Shown here in pieces: positions 17,727 through 26,864 of a stretch of DNA of 62,404 nt. The number at the start of each line of letters is the position of its first letter. The first letter of the stretch is position 1. The stretch is from NCBI GenBank assembly GCA_937911045.1, contig CALEPX010000073.1, positions 1 to 62,404 on the forward strand, written 5' to 3'. Position numbers and translations under genes: made by a program. The notes beneath the pieces are model-generated. The model was not told the origin of the DNA, did not search any database, and saw only the letters and a list, made by a program, of their open reading frames with translations. This DNA is from an uncultured Fretibacterium sp. (GTDB lineage: Bacteria; Synergistota; Synergistia; Synergistales; Aminobacteriaceae).

Positions 17727-18083
17727 GTGAGAAAGAGAGTTCTGGCTGCACTGGTGTTATCGTTGACGGTTTGCAGCTATTCGGCTGAGGGGAAATTACA
17801 CAGCACCGAAGTATATTTTTCCAGCTTCGGCGACGCTCATGCAGCAAGATCCGAAAATGTTAGGGAAGATGTATCAACTCGCAAACAAAGGTTAAGAGCT
17901 AGGAAGAAAAATGCAGTTCCTGAATCCGAAGATGTTCGCGAAAAAACTGAGACTGAAAATTCTCGCAAGCAAAAACCCGCGAAAGATACACAGGATACTC
18001 ACAAAAAACCGGAGATAAATACACACAGCAAAATCTATCAGGAAAACGACTCGTCTAACAGGCTGATAATTCGGGGATACTAG
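17727..18083 (+). CDS. Small secreted basic protein, function unknown
   Basis: The GTG at 17727 is chosen because AGGGGAGAG stands about 9 bases upstream and the product then begins with a signal peptide (VRKRVLAALVLSLTVCSYSA). The mature part of about 95 residues is highly charged (KQRLRARKK, many Glu and Lys) and probably disordered; no domain was recognised. The open frame extends further upstream but would begin at the promoter. It converges on the ABC-F gene with a one-base gap. Confidence 0.6.
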   Translation: MRKRVLAALVLSLTVCSYSAEGKLHSTEVYFSSFGDAHAARSENVREDVSTRKQRLRARKKNAVPESEDVREKTETENSRKQKPAKDTQDTHKKPEINTHSKIYQENDSSNRLIIRGY

Positions 18084-18084
18084 A

Positions 18085-19998
18085 TTATTTTTGGGGGACG
18101 CTTTCCAGTTCTTGAGATAAATTTTCCCAGATTGAGTATTGCGCTTCGAGTTGAGATTCCAGCCTATTGCGCTCGATCATCAGGTTTTGAATACGCTCAG
18201 AATTTGCCAGAATTTCCGGATTGCACAAGTCTGAATCTATAGCTTGCTTTCGGGATTCGAGTTCTGCGATTAGCTGCTCAGTCTGGGAGATTTTCTTTCT
18301 GAGTTCTCGCGTAATCTTGAGCAGTTCTTCACGTCGTTGCTTATCGGGTTTGAGCTTTTGTCCGGTGTTTTGAATCTGCGAATTTGCCGCCAGAGTTTCC
18401 TCACGTTTCTCAAGAAAATACGAGTAATTCCCCGGGTAATCGTACAAGTTTCCGTCACGAATTTCCAGCACACGTTCAGCCAGTGAATCCAGAAAATGCC
18501 GGTCGTGCGACACGATTAGCAGCGTCCCCTGATATTTCAGCAACGCCCGTTCAACGATTTCGCGCGTATTCTGGTCAAGATGATTCGTAGGCTCGTCCAG
18601 AATTAAGAAATTCGTCTCGGTCAGCATTAACTTGTAGAGTGCGAGCCTGGCTTTTTCACCGCCGGATAGAACAGAAACCTGTTTGTGAATATCGTCACCT
18701 GAGAACAAAAACGCTCCGAGTAAATTTCTGCGTTCGATGTCATTGAGCTTTGAAGATACGGCTCTGGCTTCTTCCCAGATTGTGCGAGTGTAATTAATAT
18801 TTTTCGCGCTCTCCTGTGAAAAATACGCGAAGTTCACGTTATGTCCGAGTTTCAGATTTCCAGATGTTGCAGATTCGTTTGAGCTGATAATTCGCAGCAA
18901 CGTAGATTTCCCAGCACCGTTTACGCCGACTAGAGCAACACGTTCGCCGCGATTGAGTGTGAAGCTTATATCATGAAAGACTTGCAACGCTCCGTAATTT
19001 TTCGACATATCCGTGACTTTCAAAACTTCCCAGCCGCTTGGCTCTGATTCCGGAATTGCGATTTTCACGGACTTAGGATTTTGTGAGAGTTCGATTTTTT
19101 CGAGACGTTCGATTTTCTCAAGCTGTTTGATTCGGCTCTGGACTTGTGCAGCTTTCGTAGCTTTATATCTAAAGCGATTCACGAATAACTCGATTTTCTG
19201 GATCTTGCTCTGTTGCTGAGTGAATAATTTCTCAAGTTGTTCGCGTCTTTGCTGGCGGATTTCCAGATATTGATCGTATTCGTACGGATAGAAAATTATC
19301 TTGCCATTCTCGATTTCGGCGATATTTGAAGCTATGTTTTCGAGAAATCTCTGGTCGTGTGAGACTGCAACAACCGCGCCTTTGTGAGTTCTGAGCCAAC
19401 CTTCGAGCCATTCCATGCTTTCCGTGTCGAGATGATTCGTGGGTTCGTCGAGCAATAACACGTCATGAGCAGCAATCAACAGTGCAGCAATCGCAATCCG
19501 CATCTTCCAGCCTCCGGAAAATTCCGCGCAATTCTTGAGTTCGTCGCCCTTAGCAAATCCCAGACCGTGCAGAATTTTCATAGCCATCGATTCGAACGCA
19601 AATCCTCCGAGATTCTCGAAACGTCGCTCTAATCTGGAATGTTCGGATAATAATTCCGAGACTGAATCCGGAGCTTGTGATTCAAGTCTGGCTTCGAGTT
19701 CGCGTAATTTTTTCTCAACTAAGTCGATCCCGGCACGTTTTTTCATCAGAGACATTAACGGTATCGATTCGAGTTCGATTAGATCTTGCGGCAAATATCC
19801 GATTGAGAGATTCTTCGAGCGTTCGATTACACCGTCATCGAAATCAGTTTTCCCGACGAGTACGCGCAGTAAAGTCGTCTTTCCGGAACCGTTAGCTCCG
19901 ACAATGCCGATTCGTGCGTTATCCTGAATCTGCAAACTTGCATCGTTGAAAATAACTTTTTGATTAAAATGCAACTTCAAATTTTTAACGTCAATCAT
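18085..19998 (-). CDS. ABC-F family ATPase (ribosome-associated, Uup/YdiF-like)
   Basis: This 637-residue protein has two ATP-binding cassettes and no membrane segments. Cassette 1 has GANGSGKTTLLR, FSGGWKMRIA and DEPTNHLDTESMEWLE; cassette 2 has GVNGAGKSTLLR, LSGGEKARLA and DEPTNHLDQNT. An inter-domain linker rich in Lys and Glu (KATKAAQVQSRIKQLEKIER) matches the P-site tRNA interaction motif, and the last 90 residues form a coiled coil. Family members act on the ribosome, most as translation factors and some as antibiotic-resistance factors; a housekeeping role is more likely. The start codon lies in a cluster of overlapping ATG and stop codons (see findings) without a clear ribosome site. 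Confidence 0.93.
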   Translation of the reverse strand: MIDVKNLKLHFNQKVIFNDASLQIQDNARIGIVGANGSGKTTLLRVLVGKTDFDDGVIERSKNLSIGYLPQDLIELESIPLMSLMKKRAGIDLVEKKLRELEARLESQAPDSVSELLSEHSRLERRFENLGGFAFESMAMKILHGLGFAKGDELKNCAEFSGGWKMRIAIAALLIAAHDVLLLDEPTNHLDTESMEWLEGWLRTHKGAVVAVSHDQRFLENIASNIAEIENGKIIFYPYEYDQYLEIRQQRREQLEKLFTQQQSKIQKIELFVNRFRYKATKAAQVQSRIKQLEKIERLEKIELSQNPKSVKIAIPESEPSGWEVLKVTDMSKNYGALQVFHDISFTLNRGERVALVGVNGAGKSTLLRIISSNESATSGNLKLGHNVNFAYFSQESAKNINYTRTIWEEARAVSSKLNDIERRNLLGAFLFSGDDIHKQVSVLSGGEKARLALYKLMLTETNFLILDEPTNHLDQNTREIVERALLKYQGTLLIVSHDRHFLDSLAERVLEIRDGNLYDYPGNYSYFLEKREETLAANSQIQNTGQKLKPDKQRREELLKITRELRKKISQTEQLIAELESRKQAIDSDLCNPEILANSERIQNLMIERNRLESQLEAQYSIWENLSQELESVPQK

Positions 19999-20203
19999 TA
20001 CTCATTACTCATTCATTCACTCGCCATAAAAATCACTGCGAGCATTCTACACGATCAGCAACATTTTGCAATCTTTTCATGACACGTCATGACATGATTC
20101 GTAATTTTACCCGCATAATTCAAAAGAACCCGCCGTAATGACGAGTTCCACTTGTTTGATGGTATATATTAAAAATTCATAGACTATGTGCGTGATTATA
20201 ATT
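19999..20203. other. Gene-free interval between the ABC-F gene and the tRNA
   Basis: No coding frame is supported. The part nearest the ABC-F gene contains repeated ATTACTC/ATTC blocks (complement: GAGTAAT). CATGACACGTCATGACATG near 20078-20096 contains a short palindrome. The remainder shows no clear promoter or terminator hairpin. Confidence 0.5.
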
Positions 20204-20280
20204 TGGTGGGCCTGCCTGGACTCGAACCAGGAACCTTCCGGTTATGAGCCGGTGGCTCTGACCACTTGAGCTACAAGCCC
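20204..20280 (-). tRNA. tRNA with CAT anticodon, probably tRNA-Ile2 (lysidine type)
   Basis: A full cloverleaf with encoded CCA is present. GGGCTTG pairs with CAGGCCC in the acceptor stem, with a D arm, an anticodon stem CCGGC/ACCGG holding CTCATAA, and a T arm with GGTTCGAGTCC. The anticodon is CAT. An initiator and an elongator tRNA-Met are both present at 50.2-50.4 kb, and the GGCTCATAACC context resembles bacterial tRNA-Ile2, whose C34 is modified by TilS. Elongator Met cannot be excluded. Confidence 0.9.
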
Positions 20281-20292
20281 GCATACGTTGGA

Positions 20293-20321
20293 ATTTTACT
20301 CGAACAAAATATTTTCGTCAA
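20293..20321 (-). promoter_or_regulatory. Promoter of the tRNA-CAT gene
   Basis: On the minus strand TTGACG (20321-20316) and TAAAAT (20298-20293) are separated by 17 bases. The -10 lies 12 bases from the tRNA 5' end. Confidence 0.8.
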
Positions 20322-20340
20322 GCTGTCCGTGTCAAAAAAT

Positions 20341-20368
20341 TTGCTGCAACTTAGTTTTGGGGTATAAT
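20341..20368 (+). promoter_or_regulatory. Promoter of the Mrr-like gene
   Basis: TATAAT at 20363-20368 stands 16 bases after TTGCTG. It lies 44 bases before the ATG and is divergent from the tRNA promoter. Confidence 0.55.
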
Positions 20369-20412
20369 TTCGTGAAAAGAATAATTTTTTACACGAGGTG
20401 AATTATTAGAAA

Positions 20413-21498
20413 ATGCCAATCTCAGTTCCAGACGCTTATGAAATTTGCAGACCGTTCCTCGAACTTTACGCCGACGGTGAGGCTCACGATTTCAGCGCAA
20501 AATATCTCGAGGAAAATGTCGCGGAAAAATTGGGTATCGCTCTCTCGGAATTGACGACGACTGACAAGAACTATTTCAAGCAAAACATCAAGACCGCACG
20601 AACACTCTTGAAAAAACGCGGATTACTCTACAGCCCAAAATTCCCGGAATACGCACTGAACGATGACGGCAAAAACGCTCTCGATAATGTGAAAGTTTTC
20701 GACGAGAATTATTTCGAAGCTCTTGATGAATCTGGCAATGATGTCGCGGAAATTCTTGACGGTATCTCCGAAGAATCCGAAGAAGCTGACGACGGGATCA
20801 TAATCGATGACCCGGAATTTGTCGACACCGAAAGCGTTGATGTGCCGATTGAAAACGACGAACTCGTGAACGAAAATCCCACGCAAGAATCCGGAGCTGA
20901 ATCTGGATCTGGATCTGGATCTGAATCCCTAGCAAAATCTGAAGCAGTCAGCAAACTCGTTCCGGTCGAAAACACTCTGCCGAAAGTCTCATTCGAAAAT
21001 CTCGACGCAGCAATCGAACGCATGAACAACGATTTAGCCGATAAAATTCTGAGTACACTCGCAAATCTCGATCAGGAAGCATTCGAACGACTGGTCATAG
21101 ACTTGCTCTCGAAAATGGGCTATCGTGCGTTCAGAAATGCGCGCTACACAAACGAAATTTCCGGAGATAATCTGATACACGGCGTAATTCTCGAAGACCG
21201 CGCCGGCTTAACTCCGATTTACATTCAGGCTCGGAAACATTCACCAGATGCTACAGTCGGCAGAGCTGAACTTCAGAAATTCTCGCGTGTCCTGTCAGAT
21301 CGTGGCGGCAAAGGTCTGTTCGCAACTACAGCAGAATTTTCCGAAGAAGCTGAAGATTACGCCGAAGATGAACACTTGATGCTAATTGACGGCTCGAAAT
21401 TATCGCAGCTAATGATTGCAAAAGATTTCTGCGTCAGTGTCGAGAAAGTCATTCAGATAAAATCCATTGATAAAGAAAGCTTTAATGATTACGTGTAA
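20413..21498 (+). CDS. Mrr-like protein (winged-helix N-terminus plus diverged restriction-endonuclease-like domain)
   Basis: Residues 1-92 match the Mrr N-terminal winged helix (PDAYEICRPFLELYADG, FKQNIKTARTLLKKRGLL). An acidic, Ser/Gly-rich linker (about 105-190) follows, and residues 218-330 form an Mrr-type nuclease fold (FERLVIDLLSKMGYRAF). In active Mrr enzymes the core reads GGxDG followed by QAKR. Here the Asp position is His (SGDNLIHG, H256) and the Lys position reads QARK (R274, K275), so catalysis by the usual mechanism is doubtful. It precedes rimO by 3 bases and is probably co-transcribed with it. It may be a DNA-binding relic or have a changed activity. Confidence 0.8.
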   Translation: MPISVPDAYEICRPFLELYADGEAHDFSAKYLEENVAEKLGIALSELTTTDKNYFKQNIKTARTLLKKRGLLYSPKFPEYALNDDGKNALDNVKVFDENYFEALDESGNDVAEILDGISEESEEADDGIIIDDPEFVDTESVDVPIENDELVNENPTQESGAESGSGSGSESLAKSEAVSKLVPVENTLPKVSFENLDAAIERMNNDLADKILSTLANLDQEAFERLVIDLLSKMGYRAFRNARYTNEISGDNLIHGVILEDRAGLTPIYIQARKHSPDATVGRAELQKFSRVLSDRGGKGLFATTAEFSEEAEDYAEDEHLMLIDGSKLSQLMIAKDFCVSVEKVIQIKSIDKESFNDYV

Positions 21499-21501
21499 TT
21501 C

Positions 21502-22821
21502 ATGAAAATATTTCTTGTGAGCATGGGTTGTGCGAAAAATTCCGTTGACAGCGAGTACTTAAGCGGCACACTCATCGCTCACGGTCACGAAGTTGTCGCG
21601 GAACTTGACGCCGAAGCATCTGAACACGCCGACGTCGCGATAATCAACACTTGCGGATTTATACAGGACGCCGTAAAAGAAAATATCGACGCAATACTCG
21701 ATCTCGAAGAACTCAAGAATAACGGTCTCGTGAAAAAATTAATCGTTGCCGGCTGTCTGGTTAATCGCTACGAATCAGAATTGCGAAAGGAATTGCCTAG
21801 CGTTGATTTATTCGTGCGTTCTGAAGAATGGGAGCGTGTGATAAATTTCCTGAATCCGGCGCATAATAATCTGCAAAACTGCGAACGTTCGGTCATAGCT
21901 CTCAACAAAAATTTCTGGACGCGTTACTTGAAAATCAGCGAGGGTTGCAACACGTTATGCTCTTACTGTGCGATACCGTTGATTCGCGGGAGATTGCGAA
22001 GTGTGCCGATTGAGAAAATAATTTCCGAGGCGAAAATTCTCTGTGCAGCCGGTGCGCGTGAATTATGTCTGGTTGGGCAGGATTTGACGGTTTACGGGCA
22101 GGATTTTTCGGACGGGACGAACTTGCAGGGATTGATCCGCGAATTGCAGCGAGAGCTTCCAGATGATGCTTGGCTGCGATTGTTTTACCTGCACCCGAAT
22201 CGCGTCAACGAGAGATTCATAGATTTCGTTATGAGTTGCGAGAAAGTTCTGCATTATTTAGACGTGCCGATTCAGCATATCGATCCGGAAATTTTGTCGC
22301 TCATGAACCGCCCGTGCGAACCCGGACACATCGAGAGAATTTTCCGGTATATCCGTGAATGCGACGAAGAATTTGCGCTTAGAACTACGATTATGACAGG
22401 CTTCAATGGCGAAACGGACGAGAAATTTGAGAGGCTTATGGATTTTCTGGAGGAGATACGCTTCGATTTTGCCGGAACATTTGCGTATTCACCTGAAGAA
22501 GGCACTCTTGCTGCAAAACTCCGCAAACCTGCGCGTGTTGGGAAAAAAGTTTCGAATTTCCGCGCGAATAAATTATCCGAATTACAATCACGAATTTCTC
22601 ACGAACGCAGCGAATTATTCCTGAATCACGAGTTGCGGCTTTTAATCGAAGATATTGATCACGAGTCCGGCGAAATTTGGGGAAGAACTTTCAGAGATGC
22701 TCCGGAGATTGACGGCATGACTTGTGCTTCGGGAAATATTTCTAAACTGAAACCCGGCGATTTCGTGAACGTGAAAATTCTTGACTGTGACGGGGGCGAT
22801 TTATTCGGCGAAATCGTGTGA
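21502..22821 (+). CDS. rimO: Ribosomal protein S12 methylthiotransferase RimO
   Basis: This radical-SAM methylthiotransferase of 439 residues acts on Asp88 of ribosomal protein S12. The N-terminal domain has MGCAKNSVDSE, NTCGF and AGCL, giving the three Cys that bind the auxiliary cluster. The radical SAM motif is CNTLCSYC, followed by IPLIRGRLRS. A TRAM domain closes the protein. The opening SMGCAKNSVDSEYLSG is typical of RimO rather than MiaB or MtaB. It follows the Mrr-like gene at 3 bases. Confidence 0.96.
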   Translation: MKIFLVSMGCAKNSVDSEYLSGTLIAHGHEVVAELDAEASEHADVAIINTCGFIQDAVKENIDAILDLEELKNNGLVKKLIVAGCLVNRYESELRKELPSVDLFVRSEEWERVINFLNPAHNNLQNCERSVIALNKNFWTRYLKISEGCNTLCSYCAIPLIRGRLRSVPIEKIISEAKILCAAGARELCLVGQDLTVYGQDFSDGTNLQGLIRELQRELPDDAWLRLFYLHPNRVNERFIDFVMSCEKVLHYLDVPIQHIDPEILSLMNRPCEPGHIERIFRYIRECDEEFALRTTIMTGFNGETDEKFERLMDFLEEIRFDFAGTFAYSPEEGTLAAKLRKPARVGKKVSNFRANKLSELQSRISHERSELFLNHELRLLIEDIDHESGEIWGRTFRDAPEIDGMTCASGNISKLKPGDFVNVKILDCDGGDLFGEIV

Positions 22822-22844
22822 CATGAATCTAACATGAATCAGAA

Positions 22845-22869
22845 AGACCCGGATACGCACTCCGAGTCT
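22845..22869 (-). terminator. Hairpin between the convergent rimO and pfk genes
   Basis: AGACCCGGA pairs with TCCGAGTCT (one G-U pair) around a 7-base loop, 15 bases beyond the pfk stop. The following bases on the minus strand are only modestly T-rich (TTTCTGATT), so termination may be partial. It could serve both strands. Confidence 0.6.
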
Positions 22870-22883
22870 CTCGTCTGCAAAAA

Positions 22884-24173
22884 CTATTTCTTGCGTTCCT
22901 GTGATTCTTTGGCGTCGGCTTTGGCTTCTGCTTCGACCTCTGTTGAGTACGTCCAACGCCCCATAGAACTCGCGCTGTGATGCTCTTTGAACTTCGGCAC
23001 GAAATCCTGACGCTTGCGCCCAAAACAAATATCCATCTGCTCATAGAACGACACATTCTCAAGACTTACGAGTCTCTGTTCGATTGCTTCAGACGTTGGC
23101 ATATAGCGTATTGTGCCGCCGTAAGCATTCATGACCGTAACGCCGCTGATTCCGGCCTCAAGTAAAAGCACTGCTGCTGAACCGATTTCTTTTCCGAAGC
23201 TGACGTCATATGCTGAAGTTGATCCGCTGCGAACGATATGGCTCGGGACTATTTCGCGAATCTCAGGAATTTCGAAAACGCCCGGCACGTACATTCCTGA
23301 AGTCTTCATGAACTGTTTAATCTCCGGATCGTCCTTCATCATTGATTCGATTTTTTCGCGAACATACGCACCAGCTCCGCCAAGTCTCACGTGACCAAAC
23401 GCGTCTTTCTTGTTCGAGCTTGAGAATAATTCACCGTCAGCACCTCGGACACCTTCAGCTACAACGATTGTATACGTGCCTGAATGAACGTCAGAGTTCA
23501 AAATCCTGCGAATATAATAATGCTTCAAGTGAGCGTAAACTGCATCGAAATCAACAGGAACTTCCGGGATCAAAATGCAATCCGCGTCCGCAGCAATTCC
23601 GCCTCTGAATGCCGTATGACCAGCGTATCTTCCGAAAACTTCGATTATCATGATTCGATTATGCGTAGTTCCTGTAGTCTTCAAATCGTCAACAATCGTA
23701 GCAATCTTGTTAATCGCAGAATCTCCGCCGACTGAGTAAGTCTGAAGATCAATATCCATAGTTTTGGGAGCGTGTACGCAAGGGATCCCGTGTGCTGCCA
23801 AGTCTACAACGACGCTGCCAGTATCATCACCGCCGGAAATTAACAAGCCGTCAAGATTGAATTTTCGCAAACCCATCATGATTCGATCATATTTGTCCGG
23901 GTCAGCAATTTTCGAGATTTTCACACGGCTGTGACCTGCATCGCTGCCTGCAAATGACGAATTAACATGATCCGTGCGTTCCTCATCAAGTCCGACAAGC
24001 TCTTTGAACTCGACGAGATTATAAAGTCCAGCATAACCGTTCGGAATAATATACGTTTTCATTCCGCGCATGAGAGCTGTTTTCGCTGCTCCACGCACAA
24101 CAGCATTCAATCCGCCGCAATCTCCGCCCGAAGTTATGATTCCGATATTCTTAATCTTGTTAGAAATTCCCAC
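22884..24173 (-). CDS. pfp: 6-phosphofructokinase, probably pyrophosphate-dependent
   Basis: This 429-residue phosphofructokinase has SGGDCGGLNAVVRG at the nucleotide site. The diagnostic residues are GGDD (114-117), where ATP enzymes have GGDG, and PKTMDID (K137, D140, D142), where ATP enzymes have PGT. Asp plus Lys at these positions is the known signature of PPi-dependent enzymes, which catalyse a reversible fructose-6-phosphate/fructose-1,6-bisphosphate step. The usual PKTIDND reads PKTMDID here. The start is GTG, with CAGGAGGTTTTTGTT directly upstream as a strong ribosome site. The last 30 residues are a charged tail. Confidence 0.9.
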   Translation of the reverse strand: MGISNKIKNIGIITSGGDCGGLNAVVRGAAKTALMRGMKTYIIPNGYAGLYNLVEFKELVGLDEERTDHVNSSFAGSDAGHSRVKISKIADPDKYDRIMMGLRKFNLDGLLISGGDDTGSVVVDLAAHGIPCVHAPKTMDIDLQTYSVGGDSAINKIATIVDDLKTTGTTHNRIMIIEVFGRYAGHTAFRGGIAADADCILIPEVPVDFDAVYAHLKHYYIRRILNSDVHSGTYTIVVAEGVRGADGELFSSSNKKDAFGHVRLGGAGAYVREKIESMMKDDPEIKQFMKTSGMYVPGVFEIPEIREIVPSHIVRSGSTSAYDVSFGKEIGSAAVLLLEAGISGVTVMNAYGGTIRYMPTSEAIEQRLVSLENVSFYEQMDICFGRKRQDFVPKFKEHHSASSMGRWTYSTEVEAEAKADAKESQERKK

Positions 24174-24227
24174 AACAAAAACCTCCTGAAATAATTTTTT
24201 ATAAAAATCGCTACAATAACAGGAGAT

Positions 24228-24266
24228 ATTATATACTATTTAATCGTTTTAATCGTTTCAATCGTT
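24228..24266 (-). promoter_or_regulatory. pfk promoter region with three 9-base repeats
   Basis: TATAAT (24233-24228 on the minus strand) is a consensus -10. The -35 region is occupied by three direct copies of AACGATTAA/AACGATTGA (24240-24266), so no standard -35 is seen. Repeats overlapping a -35 often bind an activator; that reading is inference. Confidence 0.5.
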
Positions 24267-24280
24267 ATAGAGCGTCTGTG

Positions 24281-26860
24281 TTAGCGTAGAATTTCCTGAG
24301 ATTTGCTCTTGAATTTTCCGAGAATTTTCAGAGCCTGCATTGGTGTCGTGTTATCAAGATCAAGATTCGCGATTTCCTCGATTATGCCGTCCGCTTCGGG
24401 TGAGAATAACGAGATTTGACGCCGGAGAGCTTTCTGTGGCAACGGCTCAGACAACGGAATTTTCCGCACACCGTCACGCTCGAAAATTTCCAGCAGCTCA
24501 AACGCGCGTTTCAAAACCGGATTCGGCAACCCTGCTAATCTTGCAACTTCGATCCCGTAAGATCTATCCGCTGCACCGCCTACAACCTGATGCAAGAATA
24601 ATATCCCGTCTTTGCCCTCTGAAACTGCCATGCTGAAATTTTTCACGCCATCGAGATTTTCCTCAAGACTTGTGAGTTCGTGATAATGCGTCGCAAATAA
24701 TACTCGCGCTTTCGAATTCGCCTGCAAATATTCCAGAACTGCCCAAGCTATGCTCATGCCGTCCCAAGTTGCCGTACCACGCCCGATTTCATCCAGAATT
24801 ATCAAGCTGCGATCTGTTGCATTATTCAAGATATTCGCGGTCTCAAGCATTTCGATCATGAATGTGCTGTTGCCGTGAACAAGATCATCACGTGCGCCGA
24901 TTCTTGTGAAAACTCTGTCTATAATTCCGATTCTCGCACTCTCAGCAGGAACCCATAAGCCAGCCTGAGCCATTATCGCAATCAACGCCGTCATTCTCAG
25001 CCAAGTCGATTTCCCAGCCATGTTCGGTCCGGTCAGAATTATCACCCGTGATTTTTCATCGAGTTGCGCGTCATTCGGAACAAATACTGAGTCTCGCATT
25101 TCGGATTCGATTACCGGATGCCTGCCGGATTTTATCGCGATTATTTCAGAATCATCGATTTCCGGACAAACGTAATTTCTCTCACGCGCTACGATCGCCG
25201 CAGAACAAACGCAATCCAGAATCCCAAGCAGTTTTCCGGTTAACTGCAAATCCGTGCTGTCATGAATCACCCGCGACAAAATTTCCTGGTATAAATCTTT
25301 CTCAATCCGTGAAATTTCAGATTCGCTGTTTTCCATTTTGAGCTGAAAATTCTGCAATTCAGGCGTTACGTAACGTTTCGCATTCACAAGTGTCTGACGC
25401 TGCTGAAAATTTTCCGGAGTTTTCACCAGACCGGTTTTGCCGATTTCCAGATAATAGCCGAACGCACGATTATAGCCCACTTTCAATTTCGGTGTTTCGG
25501 ATTCAGCGCGCATTTTCCTGATATAATTTTCCAGCCAAACCTCGCCTTTAAGCGCAAACTTCCGCCAGTTATCCAGCTCCGGGTTAAATCCCTCACGAAT
25601 CAGCTCCCCGGTTCCAAGAAATTTCGGCAAATTATCACGCAACGCTCTCCCGAGAAATTCGCGCAAATCACTCAAATCCGGCAACGTTCGCAAAATCTCG
25701 GCAATCGAATCACGAAACGCCAACGATTTCAAATCCGGAATTATTCTCAGAGTGTCGCGAATCACTCCCAAATCCGACGGGTTGCCAGTTCCCAGAGCCA
25801 ATCTTGATAACGCGCGTTCAACGTCACGAGTTCCAGCCAACAAATCCGCAAGTTCCGAACATTTCTCGCGTTCGTCGAATAACACCCTGATCGAATCCTG
25901 CCTGCGTTTAATCGCCTTCGCATCAATCAACGGGCGCAAAAGCCAATTCCTGAGAGTGCGTCGCCCCATCGGAGTTCTGCATTTGTCAAGCGATTCAAAC
26001 AGCGAAATGCTATCACCGGAAATTTTCGCTTCGGGAATTATTTCGAGATTTTTCTGCGCGGACGTGTCAAGAATCATGTATTCACTCGATTTTAGCGGCG
26101 CAATCTTCAGAACGTTATTCAGCGAACTGAACTGTGTCGCCGAAAGATATTCCAGCACAGCCCACGCACTGCCTACACACGCATCATTCTCGCTGATCCC
26201 GAACGATTCAAGATTCCTGGCATTAAGCGATTTCTTGAGTTTTGACGCAGCATTCTGTGTTTTGAAATTTTCGGAGCTGACTTCACGTAACGCGTAATTA
26301 TTCTCGCTCAGAAACTCCGGAAATTTTCGCACACTCGCAGGCACAAGAATTTCCCCGGGTGAAAACGCAGCAATCAACGCAGCAGCTTCCCGTTCAGAAA
26401 CAGTCCCGGCTTCAAGTCTGCCAGTATCAACAGATAATAACGCTACAGCAATATGATTTTTCATCGGCAATATCGCAGCCAAGTGTCCGGAATTATCTTC
26501 ATTCTCTTCGGGTACGTAAGTTCCGGGAGTAACGACACGAACGATTTTGCGATTCACGATTTTCGAATCACCGGATTGCTCCAACTGCTCACAAATTGCG
26601 GCCCTGTATCCGGCTTTAATCAATCGTCCCAAATATTGATTTAACGCGTGATGCGGAATGCCTGCCATCGGGATTTTCTTCTCAGAATCTCGTGCGGTCA
26701 AAGCAATTTCCAAAACCGAAGCTGCGATTCGTGCGTCCTCGAAAAACATCTCGTAGAAATCGCCCATCCTGAACAACAAAATCGCGTCTGGATATTCGGC
26801 TTTGAATTTGCGATATTGTTCGAGCCACGGAGTTATTTTCACGTCATCTGGAATAATCAT
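24281..26860 (-). CDS. mutS: DNA mismatch repair protein MutS
   Basis: Mismatch-recognition ATPase. Near the N-terminus is MGDFYEMFFEDA, holding the Phe-x-Glu that contacts the mismatch. Connector, lever and clamp domains follow, then the ATPase with TGPNMAGKSTWLRM, DEIGRGTATWDG and ATHYHELT. From the ATG at 26860 the product is 859 residues. An ATG at 26878 would overlap the end of ttcA and lacks a ribosome site, whereas GGTGAG lies 6 bases before the later one. It is probably co-transcribed with ttcA, 4 bases apart. No mutL is present nearby. Confidence 0.97.
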   Translation of the reverse strand: MIIPDDVKITPWLEQYRKFKAEYPDAILLFRMGDFYEMFFEDARIAASVLEIALTARDSEKKIPMAGIPHHALNQYLGRLIKAGYRAAICEQLEQSGDSKIVNRKIVRVVTPGTYVPEENEDNSGHLAAILPMKNHIAVALLSVDTGRLEAGTVSEREAAALIAAFSPGEILVPASVRKFPEFLSENNYALREVSSENFKTQNAASKLKKSLNARNLESFGISENDACVGSAWAVLEYLSATQFSSLNNVLKIAPLKSSEYMILDTSAQKNLEIIPEAKISGDSISLFESLDKCRTPMGRRTLRNWLLRPLIDAKAIKRRQDSIRVLFDEREKCSELADLLAGTRDVERALSRLALGTGNPSDLGVIRDTLRIIPDLKSLAFRDSIAEILRTLPDLSDLREFLGRALRDNLPKFLGTGELIREGFNPELDNWRKFALKGEVWLENYIRKMRAESETPKLKVGYNRAFGYYLEIGKTGLVKTPENFQQRQTLVNAKRYVTPELQNFQLKMENSESEISRIEKDLYQEILSRVIHDSTDLQLTGKLLGILDCVCSAAIVARERNYVCPEIDDSEIIAIKSGRHPVIESEMRDSVFVPNDAQLDEKSRVIILTGPNMAGKSTWLRMTALIAIMAQAGLWVPAESARIGIIDRVFTRIGARDDLVHGNSTFMIEMLETANILNNATDRSLIILDEIGRGTATWDGMSIAWAVLEYLQANSKARVLFATHYHELTSLEENLDGVKNFSMAVSEGKDGILFLHQVVGGAADRSYGIEVARLAGLPNPVLKRAFELLEIFERDGVRKIPLSEPLPQKALRRQISLFSPEADGIIEEIANLDLDNTTPMQALKILGKFKSKSQEILR

Positions 26861-26864
26861 TTTC

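Noticed and set aside
20078..20096. CATGACACGTCATGACATG as an operator
   Set aside because: The short palindrome is in a gap with no nearby promoter, and a chance origin cannot be excluded.
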